From Dastarcus helophoroides (lineage: Eukaryota; Arthropoda; Insecta; Coleoptera; Bothrideridae): a DNA stretch of 64,000 nucleotides. Of the stretch, positions 24,101 through 36,100 are shown piece by piece (the first letter of the stretch is position 1; each line of letters begins with the position of its first letter). A program made the position numbers and the translations under genes. The notes under the pieces are model-generated. The model was not told where the DNA came from. It searched no databases and saw only the letters and a list, made by a program, of their open reading frames with translations. The stretch spans positions 2,232,001-2,296,000 of the forward strand of contig CM053329.1 in NCBI GenBank assembly GCA_028583605.1, read 5' to 3'.

Positions 24101-27100
24101 TTTGTGTATTTTTAAAGTCGCCTTTGATCTTGAAATTTCAAATCTAAAGAAATGCTACAAGTTGAAAATATTTACGACCAACAACCATAGATAGGTTTCC
24201 ACTTTCCTTTGCCTCATATTACTTAATGGATGTAAATTCCGTAGAGAATGTGCAACTGACTTTTAACTATATTTTATGAGAAACATTTTTGCTACATGCT
24301 AATTGAAAGAATATAGCTTGATGTACGCATGTCATGGAGAGGGCGCTTGTGTTTAACATATATGTAATACTTCTCTATGGCCAGCTCCGCTCTTTCTCGC
24401 CAGCCTTCACACGGGGCGATGAGTCGCAATGCGCATATGTTAGAAATCAGCTGTGCACGACCAAACATAAACACCTGTTTAACCCGCGCGTAGCGATTCG
24501 TTCATTTTGTTCATTCATGCGCAATACTCGCCAATCACCCATGTTCCATCTTTCTCGGATTTGTCAGAATAAACTCGCGAAGAGAATAGGGAGCTGGCCA
24601 TATAGAAGCATTACGTATATGGTATTTAAGGGATGTTGTTATGCAACCCATTATACAAAGTTGAAAGTTACCTCACTACAGTGACTGTTGTAACTTTGTT
24701 TACATCATACATCTAGTTGAAACATCTAGTTGAAATTATCTACTGTTAAAAAATTTACGAAATTGACTCATAAAGCATTATTTTGTGTTCTCCTCTCCTA
24801 ACACGCAAAATAATGTACACAACATGAGAAAAATGTTAGAACAATTTTATCTTCTCTTCCTTCTTTACACTTTAACCGCAGCCTTATTTTCATTAGCATT
24901 AGACATAGGAACAAACATGGTGAGATAGATAATTTATAAACAAATTCATACCTTTATCATCTGAATAGTGTTCTTCAGATATGTCCACCATATTGCCGTG
25001 AAATAAGAGGTACTCATCAGCAATTTGCACCGCCTCCAAAGGACTCGACATCACATCGCCCAGATCATTTTGCGAGAACGTCTCAATAACCGAAATTTCG
25101 TCCCCATCATTGGCAGCAGCTGAATTCAGCGACACTTCTGTAGATAACACAGTATGGTTATCATCATCATATTCCATCAAGTCTTCGCAACGTATTTGTT
25201 TATCGGTGGGACTATCCGAAGATGTCGACTCTTTGTTATTAAAACCACTTTCGACGGACTTTTTAATTTGTAGCTTTTGAGCAGGCGATAGACGACTGAT
25301 TGAAGCAGGAGGTGGAGTTACTGGCGGTGTGCTTGAACTGTCGTCGAAATCGTTGTAATCGACACTTACTAGTGAACCCATCTTGTTAATTGATGCCGGA
25401 TTGTGCTTTTAACGAGGGTTTCTTTTTTAAAATTGACACTTTGCTTAAATGAGATTCTTTTTTCAACTTCGGTAGCCCAGAAGACGCTTGTTCAGCTATT
25501 GGTTTTTCTGATTCTTTCGTTACATTACCTGGAACAAAATAAAATACAGAATGAAGATATAGCCCTTTATTTTAATTTGTATGTAATGAGGGCACATACA
25601 GAGATTACATTAAAGTTAAATATTACTTACATTTACGTCATATTTTCAAATTATTTAATTAAATAGAATTTAAAAAAAAAAGAAATTGCAAAAGTTCTGT
25701 TTCTCCAAAGATATTTAGTATATTTATTATAAATAAAATTATCATTATAAATATTATTATACATAAAATTAAATTGAAATAAATTCGTGCCACTATTACT
25801 CCTGTGCAAGATGTCCTGTCCTTAGCATGTTAACACCGGCGTGTACCACCTATACGTACAGTTAAAGAACGGGCTACATAATTTTTTGCAGATATTTTGC
25901 GATTTAGTATGCCATTAACATTTCCAGTCTAATAAAGTCTTAATTACCTAACTCTGTCAATGAGAAATCGTCAAAAAAAGTGGAAACCTTAAAAGAAGGA
26001 GCGAAATTTTCAAGAAGGGTCAAAATTTTAAACAATTCGAAATTTTCAAGAAAGTCCGGGTCAAAGAAAATCAAAATTTTCAAAGTCTCGATTTACAAAA
26101 TGATTCAAGATTTTTAAGAGACAAAATGTTGGAAAAAAGTTGATATTTTTAAAGTCAAATTTTAGAAAACTCGAAATTTTGAAAAAGTCAAAATATTTAA
26201 AAATATCGAAATTTCAAAAATCAAAATGTTCAAAAGTCGTAATTTTCAAAGAAAAAAAAACAAAACTTTTTAAAAGAAGTCGAAATTAAAAGTTTTAAAA
26301 AAAGCCGGCATTTTGATATAGGAACCGAAATTTTTAAAGTTGAATCAAAACTTTGAAAATAAGTAGAAATTTTGAAATGTTGCAATTTTAGAAGTCGAAA
26401 TCGTTAAGGCCAAAATTTGAAAAGCTCAAAAATTTTAAAGATATAGGAAAATTTCAAAAAAAAGTCAAAACCTACATTACCTATATTCAAAAATATCTTA
26501 ATTAAAAAAAGTAAAGAATTTTTAAAATTAAAATTTACAATGATAAAATTTCACGAAAAATTTTAATTTTCCAAAAAAAAATTGTAAACTTAAAATTTTG
26601 AAAAAATGTTAAAACACCGAAAAAAACAAAATATTAAAAAAAACAAAATCAAAAGTCTAAATTTTGAAATTAAAATTTTAACAGAAATTTAATGAGAAAT
26701 TTTGAAATGGCGAAATTTTCAGAAAGTGGACATTTTCCAAAAGTCGAATTTTTTAGGGAAAATTTGGAATTAAAAAAAAATGTTCAATTATTCTTCAGAA
26801 AAAAAATCGAAATAACTTTCAGAAAGTCAACATTTCGAGAAAAAGTAGAATACTTTGATTTTACTTTTTTAAAAAGGAAATCAAAATATTCAAAATAAAT
26901 TAATTTAGTTTTTAGTTTTTATTTCAGTATGTACAAAAATTTAAAAATAAAAATATAGTAGAAGAATTTTTCAAAGTCAAACACAAAAAGTCCAAACTTC
27001 AAGAAAATGTCGAGATTTTTAATTTGACAAAATTTAAAAAACAGAAATTTTAAAATCTTTTAACTTTAAGAAAGAGTTGCAATTTTGATAAAAATGGTGA

Positions 27101-30100
27101 ATTTGTAAAAAGTGGAAATTTTGAAACACCTATCGAATTTTTTTTTTACAAAAAAAAAATGAAACTTGAGAAAAAGACGAAATTTTTAAACCTAAATTTT
27201 CACAAAAATGTCCAAATTTTGACGAAGTGCAAATTTTAAGAGATGAATATTAAAAGTCGAAATTTTTAAAAATTCAAACACAAATCTTGTCACATGAAGC
27301 CAAGAAAGATTAAAAACAGAACAATATTTCTTGGTTTCAGGGGGCAAGATTTGTATTTTAATTTTTGAAGATAAGCAAGGACCAGTTCATTCCACCGAAG
27401 TTCAAAAATTCACGAAAAGTCGAATTATTTTTTAGAAAAATCGAAATCATTTACAGAAATATCCAAATATTGGATATTTCAAGAATTGAATATTTAATAA
27501 ATTTAAATTTTAAGAACATTTAGAAATTTTCCTAAAAATCAAATTTTTCAAGTTAAAAAAACGTCGAATTTAAAAAAAAAACTCCAATTTTTCAAATAAA
27601 GTAATAATTTTTAAAAACAATCAAAAACTCACAATTTGGAGAACAGGTAAATTGTGACAACTGAAATTTGAAAAAAAAGTAGAAAATTTTAAATATTGAA
27701 AATTGTTTAAAGTCGATATTTACAAAACAATTAAAATTTTGGGCAGAGGTCGAAAACTTGGGGAGCCAAAATTTTCACAAAAAAGACAAAATTTGGAAAA
27801 AGTGGAAATTTTGAAATGACGAAAATTTCAAAGTTGAAATTTTTTAAAAAGTAAAAACTTGTCAAAGTTAAATGTTTAAGGAAAAGTGAACATTTTCAAA
27901 AAAAATTATTATTCTTCAGAAAATTCGATAAAATTTTCAAGAATCAAAGATGTTTTGAATGAATTTTTAAATGAATTTGAAAAAATTCGGTTTTCATGAG
28001 AAAAATCGAATATTTCAAGTTATAAAAGAACCAAAAATTTCAAAGAAAAAGTTTAAATTTTGATTTTTTTTAATTAAGTCCGGAAAACTTCGCGATAAAG
28101 TCGAAGCTTTCAAAAAGCTGAATTTTTCAAAAGTAAAACCTTGAGAAAAAGTAAGTTTTGTATAAAAGTAGAAACTCTGAAAAACAAATTAGAAATTAAA
28201 GAAAAACCGAAAAATTCTAAATGTCAAGTTTCAAAAAAGATCGAAAATTTCAATTAAAACAACTAAAAATTTTGAAGTTTTCAAAACATCTACCCGATCT
28301 TTTTTTTTCAAAATATTAATATGAAAGGAATTTTTCAAAAGTCTGAATTTCAAAGAAAAGTCGAAATTTTGAGATCGAAATGTTCTGTGAACCGCAATGT
28401 TATTAAAAACGTCAGAATTTTCAAAAAAGTGAAGATTAAAAAAAATTCGAAATTCAAAAATAAAATATCAAAATATTCAAAAAAACGACACTTTTACAAA
28501 AATTGCAAATTACATGAAAGTCGGAACTTTGGTAAAAATTCTAAATTTTAAAGTCGAAATTTTTAAAAATTTCTTTTTTTAACAAAATTAAAATTTTCAA
28601 AAAAACAATCTCTATTATTCAGAAGAATAAATACAGTTTTCAAAAAAGTGAAAATTCCGAGAAAATTAAAAAGATCCAACTTGAATATACAAGGTGAATC
28701 CAAAAGTAGTACCATAAATTCATTTGTATTTTAGAGCCCAAAATAAGACGAAAAGTTTATATAAACATATGTCATAAAACACTTTGTTTCTGAGTTAGAG
28801 GGTGTGGAAAATTAGTTCCTGATTATAATTTTTAATTAAGAGTTTAATTTAAGTGTACAGATAATTAAATGAAATTTGGCACAACTACATACCTTTCCGT
28901 GACCTTTCCAAAAATCTAAAAATTAATTAACACAACTTAACCACTGGTGAGCATACCTAGGGGGCAGTGCTTAAAACCTGTTTTATTTATTTTGCATGCA
29001 CTGCTGTTGCAGCTTCTAATAAAAGTTTTTACATAAAAAAGGTACTTCTAGTGAGATTCGATATTGTCAGCGGTTTTCAAGTAAAATGCATTTTTATGTC
29101 TCGATGCATTAAAAACGTTCGCCCAAAAATCCCGGATTTGACACATAGTTGGGTTACCAAAATTAATCTCCTTTATAAAATATTTTTTAATGAAAACATA
29201 TTTTAAGAAGTTTATTTGTAAGCACAGAGCAAAAATTAATATTTTGTCATATAAATTATATACTAAGCATCATTATTTAATATCAAAACTTTGAAGTAAA
29301 AGATCATGTCACCAAAAATAGAACATGATTTTAAAACTGTTGTAGATGCAAAAGTCTGTCATCAGCTCATTCAGGTCTTAGAACTACTAAACTTTCTTCT
29401 TCTTTTTCTTCTCTTTTTCTTTCTTTTTTTCAAATTTAATTACTGATTAATCTATCTTTTTCAGATTAAAAAAGCATTACATACCTGGCGGTGTTGGGAC
29501 CCTCTTCGCTCCTCTACCAAAACCCCACATGGGGGCGCCACCTCTTAATCCAAGTTTACAATATCTGATTTTTTCAAAACCAGGAGGCAACGGCACTGGA
29601 TTCAATGGGTTATTTGGATTCCCTCCCCCACTTTGCATATTTTCTGGTGTATAGCTAGCTCTAGGGGTGCTAGGATTTTCCAAGCTAGTCGGCCTCTCGG
29701 GCATTGCTGGACTGCAGCTGCTGTTAGCACTTGGTGGTCTTCTCATACCCATCGGCGACTGTATTTGACTCAAAAGAGGACTGCGAGGCACCGGACTCGG
29801 AGATTGATGGTGTTGCTGAGTCATTGGGCTGCTGGGAGGTTGATGACTTACTGCTGATTGATGATATACTGGACTTCTTGGAACGGGGGAATTTGGCGTT
29901 TGTGGTTGACTGTTACTGAAGCTGACCATTGGGCTTCTAGGTGGCATCGGAGATGGTGGCATGGAATGCGGTGACATGATCTATAAATTGAGAATAATTT
30001 GTAAGTAATTTGAATTCCTTTCGTTTACTGATATGAAATGACTTTGGTTAAAATATACTTAAAAACGGAAATGTTACCATAGGACTTTTTGGTGGCATGG

Positions 30101-33100
30101 GAGATTTTGGTGGATTATTAATCTGTTGTTGTTGCTGCTGCTGCTGTTGGTGATTCATCCTAACTTGAGCCTGCATCTGAGCAATATGCTGTTGCTGTTG
30201 TTTAGCTAACTGTTGCTGCTGCTGTATCATCAACTGATGCTGTTGTGGTGTCAAAGGTTGAGGTTGGGCAACACCTACTTGTATTTGTTGTTGTTGTTGC
30301 TGCTGCTGCTGCTGTTGTTGCTGTTGCTGCTGTTGTTGCTGCTGTTGCTGCTGCTGAACTTGTTGTCTAATAATATTTCTTTGCTTAATCAACTGCACAG
30401 CGGCTCTTTGGAACTGATGAGCGATAGTCTCACTTTGCTGCTGTTGTTGGGCAAGACCTTCCAAAGTTTGTTGGTGAGACTGCTGAAGCACTTGCTGCTG
30501 CTGCTGTTGTTGTTGTTGCATAAGATTTTGTTGGTGTAACTGTTTCTGTAAGAGTTGTTGGGTAATGCTAGGCTGCTGAGATGGAGGCGGGCTGTTTAAT
30601 GGTGACGGAGTACCGACTTTCGGATATCCGGAAAGGACCGATGGTAAACGAGACAATCTTTGCTGATCTGTAGGTGTCCTCACAAAGCGCATTTGGGGAG
30701 TACCAGGACGTAAATCACTCATGTAACCAACAGGACTAGTGACAACCCTATAGTAGAAAAATTTTATTTTAACCAAAGTAATTCTTAGATTGACGTACAA
30801 TTTACGTCTACGTAGATACGCATTCTACTGTTATGAATATGGGTAATGCGCTAAGATTTCATGGTTTATAAAATTTTCAACACAAGAAAAGTTTTGGAAC
30901 AGACTTTCTAAGCAATTTATTTCTATCAATCAAAGACATCTTTAAAGGATAATTTGTCGCATAATGAGGATATGTTCTCTTATTCCCGCAAATTGTATTA
31001 TATTTCTAATTTATAAATTAGTTATAATTTATTCACTAAACATTCAACTTACCTTCGATGTTGCGGTGATGTCATTCTAGGAGTAGCTGGAGGTGGCAAA
31101 CAAACTTGAGAATGAGGAGAATGCACTGGACTATCTCCTTGAGTGGAATGGGGTGTGCCAATCCTTGGTGAGGGTTGCATAGGAGACATACCTCCTCCTG
31201 CGCTAGGCACGCTGCTGGGACTTTGCATAAGACTAGGCACTGATCCAGGTGAATGACTAATCATCGGACTTGGACTGTGCATCGGTGAACTCAATTGTTG
31301 TTGATGCTGTTGTGTCAATGGGGATGCAGATGGAGACATCATCGGAGACTGTTGAATTGGAGAGGACGTGGGTCTTGCCAATGGTGATGGGGCTGTCTGT
31401 TGACCGGGCAGATGCATCGGAGATGTTTGGGGCTGTTGTTGGTTCGCCCCTTGTTTTGCTTGCTTATTGCGGTATTCCTTCATATAGACCAGTAATAGTA
31501 ATGGGACATTATATAAAGAGTTGCGATTATAGACATTGCTACTTTTAGACTATGCACTTTCTAAAATGTGCCTAAATGCTACCTACGATTGGGTGATTTT
31601 CCTAAGTGACCTATCAGTGAAAAACCAGTGGAATATATATGTGTATTGGACGTAACAGACTAATGGTATATTCTTTTTTATTTTTGTTTTCCTTATTTTT
31701 TTAAAATAGTTTACGATGGCCCTTGTAAGAGTCAAAGAAAAAACAAACGACATAGTATCTCAGTGATACGTAAAAAAATAATTTCCACTACAAAAAAGTG
31801 GTTATTTAAGGTGTGCAAAAAAATTATAAACCAATTAAGGTGCATTTCGTTATTATTACTAAAGATGACATCGCGTTTTCCCAAACAGGTTTATAAGAAA
31901 TAACCACAATAATGGAGCAGAAAACATTTCTAAAGATGTTTGTAGTTTTGCCCAAACCCTAATTAGATCATAAAATTTTTTACTCATGGATAAATTAATG
32001 AAGTCAAAACAATTAGAAATTGACGTTTTGTTTCTTTTAGAAAACACTGGATCAAAAGCTCAGTGAATCAAGTAGCGAATCGCTGAAGACAATTTTAGAA
32101 TCTTTTATGTAATACAAAATATTAATCAGACTTGGATTTGATTGGTCCGATCTTGTTTGTTTTTTTCTTTCATTTATTTCTTTACGATTTTTTTTCAAAA
32201 TTTTGTGTTTACATTGGAAATACAGAGAAAAAATTTAAATTTATCGTTTAGAACAAGATTTCAATGTGCCCTCTTTTTTTTATTACTTAATTTTATACTT
32301 TTCCTGTAAATTTAATTTAATATCTAGATAAACTTACAAATCTTGAGGTAAATGTCGAAATTTCCATTAATATTTTGAAAATTTAGAGTTAAACTCAAAA
32401 TGTCTCTGTTTTTACAAAGTTTTAAGTTTAATTTCGAAAATTTCATGTTTAAAGTTTAAACGTGTAGCAATATGTTGAAGTTTTAATTTTTGAAATTTTT
32501 TAAACCGACTTTTACTGAAAATTTGAACTTTTTCTCAAAAATTTCGACTTGAATTTCTTAATTTTTTTTTAATTCAAAATTTAAATTTTTAGTTAAGCAT
32601 TTCGATTATTTCTTGAGGTTTTAACGTCTTAAAATTTTGTTTTTTTTTAAATTTCGAAATTTATGGTTTTATAAATTGATCCATAAATCTTGTCCCCTGA
32701 AACCAAGAAAGATTAAAAAATACAACAATAGCTGCTGTAACACCTTTCGATAGCCATACTATTATCTTCAGAGAGATACTAACTATCAAGTTAGTATTAC
32801 AAATTTAGTATCTCTCTAAAGATGATAGCTTGGCTATGAAAACGCGTTAGAGCAACTGCTGTTGTGTTTTTTAAACGTTCTTGGTTTCAGGGGATAAGAT
32901 TTCTATATCAATTTTTAAAGATAACCAAGGACCAGTTAATTAAGGTTTTATAGGCAAAATTAAGAAAATTGCTTTTGAAATTTCGACGTTTGACGTACGG
33001 CATCACCTTTTTTAGTCACAATTTTCCATTTAAGCAATATAAATAGTTATAAAAATCAAATAAAAAAAAAGAATTGCTATTTACAAAAAATGAGATGACA

Positions 33101-36100
33101 CCATTGACAAAAATTCAGTAACCTCTGCGTAAATTTTTGCATATCAGAAGTGGCATTTTCGAAACAGAAAATGAATAAACATGTTAATGTAAGATACCAA
33201 CTTTTTATTCCACCATGCAATGCAAAAAACTATTATTAAAAAGAAACGAAAAACGATGAAATCACTTTTGAAGTGAAAATTTCTTTAGGCACGTTGAGCA
33301 AATTTGGTAGGGGAAAAACGTATGGTTGGCGTTACCATCACGCTAATTTGCGTTACCAACATGGCCTAATGTTAATAACCGCATTATCTAGCTATGAATA
33401 AGATGTGTAATAGAATTAAAAATTCGTGATCGACGTCGGGTTTTGAACTTGCGAGCTCTCAACCTATCAAGCAACATCCGTCGGCTTAACTCACTGAGCT
33501 ATACAATATAGATTTTAACCGGCTTTAAGGGTGTTGGTCCCTTGAGCGTGTCTTTCCTTCAAGCAGTCGTTAAAAAATAAATATAGTCAAGTAAATTCGA
33601 GTCTTTCTTGAAATTTGGATTTTTTCCTGAAATTTTTCGAGGGTTCGCCTTTTGTTTTCGAAATTGCGACAAAATTTGACTCTTCCTGGGAAATCTCGAA
33701 TTGTCACCAAATTTCGAAATTTTTCTCGAAATTTCGATCTCTTTCTTAAAATGTCGATCTTTTCCTCAAAATTTTGATTTTTTAATTTCAAAAGTAGTTC
33801 GGGTTTTCGAAACTTTCGATTTTTACCTTGAAAATCGTCTTTTTCTCCGAAATTTCGGTATTTTTCAAAATGTTAAAAAAGGCCATATTTTTATACTAAA
33901 TTTGATATCCTGAAAATTTCGACTTTATCCCAAAACTGTTTTTTTTTTTTCATTATAATTCGTCTTTTTCTAAATTACTTTATACTCAAAATTTTGGGAA
34001 TATTTTTGCGAAATTTAGAGAAAAATATTTCTTGTAATGTCGAGATTATGTCAAAATTTAAATGAAAATTAAAATTGTGAGCTTTTTTTCTCCAAATTCG
34101 ATTTATTCTGGAAATTGAGACTTTTTCTCACAAAGTGTTCCAGTGAAAAACTCAACATTCGCATGCGAATATTGGAAATGAATATTCGCATTCGCATCGG
34201 CGAATGTGGGAAAATCAACATTTGTTACATCCCCTACTATCACTACTAATTTTAAATATCGCAAAGAAGTGGAGGTGTTAGGGTCCGATCTAGCGCTGAC
34301 AAGCGTGACAAATGTCTAGGGCAGCAAAAATGAAGGTCACGTTAAGACGTAAACTTTACTGTATGGAAAGTCGGGATAAGTCACACCGCAGTCCTCGAAA
34401 TTTAGAGTAAACTCGAAATTTCGAGTTTAAACTTGAAATGTTTTATTATTATTATTTGTTTTTATTGTTTAAATTTCCACTATTTTCAAACATTCGAATT
34501 GTAATTTTTAATTTTTCACAAAAAATTTTGATTTGAAATAAAGTCTTACAAATGAACTATATGATTTTTTAACACAACATTAAAAAAAAGTCGCTACCTA
34601 AAAATTTGGATTTTTTTTCTAAAATTTTAATTTTTTGTTGTTGACTGAAATGATTTTTCCTTAAAATAAGGTTCACATTTCGACTTTAAACGGGACATGT
34701 TGATTTTAAGGTCGCAATTTTTCCTTTAAATATATTAAGTTTTTTTTTGACTTCTACCATGGTAATCAAACGTCAACTTAATGCAAAATATCAAGAGTAA
34801 AATAAAAAATTCAAGAAAATTTTGTTCGCGTATCTCAAGTTATTATCCGCAAATTTTATTTTATTTCTATATTTCAACTATTTTTTGAAAATTTCAATTT
34901 TAAATCTAACTTGAAATTTCGCCCTTAAATTCAAAACAATTTAAGTAAACCTTAAAAAAACGTCAACATTTCTAAAAAATGTTTTTTCTTAAATTGAAAT
35001 TGTGGAACTTTTTTCGAAAAAATATTTTTTAGTTCCAAATTATTATGAAGTTTTAATGCTAAATTTCTACTTGAAACGTGAAATCCTTGGAATCATTATC
35101 TATAGAAATGTTATTTCCAGTAATTTATAATTATATTTTGCACACTTTAAATTGTTGCTACGAATTTCAAGTTAGTAGTAGTCAAAAAAAAAAACCTTTC
35201 GTTCGAAAAAATAAAACATTTTTTCTATATGAAAATTTCGAATTCTCGATTTGTAGACTTTACAAATGAATTTTTGTTTTTTTAACTCGATAAATTTATT
35301 TTTCATTAAGGTTCCGTTTTGTAATTGAAACGAGACTTGTTATAAAATTTCGCGTGTAAATTCAAAATTTCGAGGTTAAAAATCTAAATTTAAAAAAGAA
35401 ATCATTTGGAAAATTCCATTTTATAAAAAAAAAATTAGTTACTATAATACAGGATGTCCGGAAAGTAATCGGGCGCAGCTTAAATGTAGCTTCCTGTGGT
35501 CAAATAGAACTGATTTAGTCCAAACGTGCTTGGTTTAGAAGTTACAAGCATTCAAAGAAAAAAGAAATGTTTCTTGTTCTGGGTATAATTCAGAAATGAA
35601 ACTTCGAATCATGTTGAAATTGGGTATAGTTATGTTTTAGGTAAGTACAAGCATTGCAAAGGAGTAAATAGTGCCGCATATTGTAGATGGCGCTGTCGAC
35701 AGATTTCTTCGATCTATCGTTTGGATTTATCGTATTTTTTTTGCTGGTCCTATTCTGATACGTTTAACTGAAAATAATGATAGAGCAACTAATTCTCCGT
35801 AGAAAAGCTGCACTTATTTTAAGTTGATGCAATGTACTCTTTTCAGTAAAAACGTGTTTGAAAATTTCCGAAAATTAAACTACGTGAAATAAATTTTCTA
35901 ATGCGATCAAGTTACGAAGTTACCACTTGTCAAAATGACACTGATATACCTAAAAACAAATTTGTTAAAAAGCCTATCAAACCACAATAATATTAATAAT
36001 TTGAAAATAATTACCCATTACATTTACACTTTGCACAATCACACAACGAGATTTACTAAGTCAGAACAACAATTAGTTTTAATCTGATAGGCTTTCAAAC

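Noticed and set aside
24334..24684. 116-residue plus-strand ORF as a gene
   Set aside because: It covers the arms of the MITE at 24369-24609 and has no domain-like composition.
30213..30539. Plus-strand polyleucine ORF
   Set aside because: It is the antisense shadow of the polyglutamine exon; splice phases and family similarity support the minus strand only.
33421..33512. Functional tRNA gene on minus
   Set aside because: The A-box and B-box are tRNA-like, but no acceptor stem pairs and the B box is degenerate; a SINE is the better reading.
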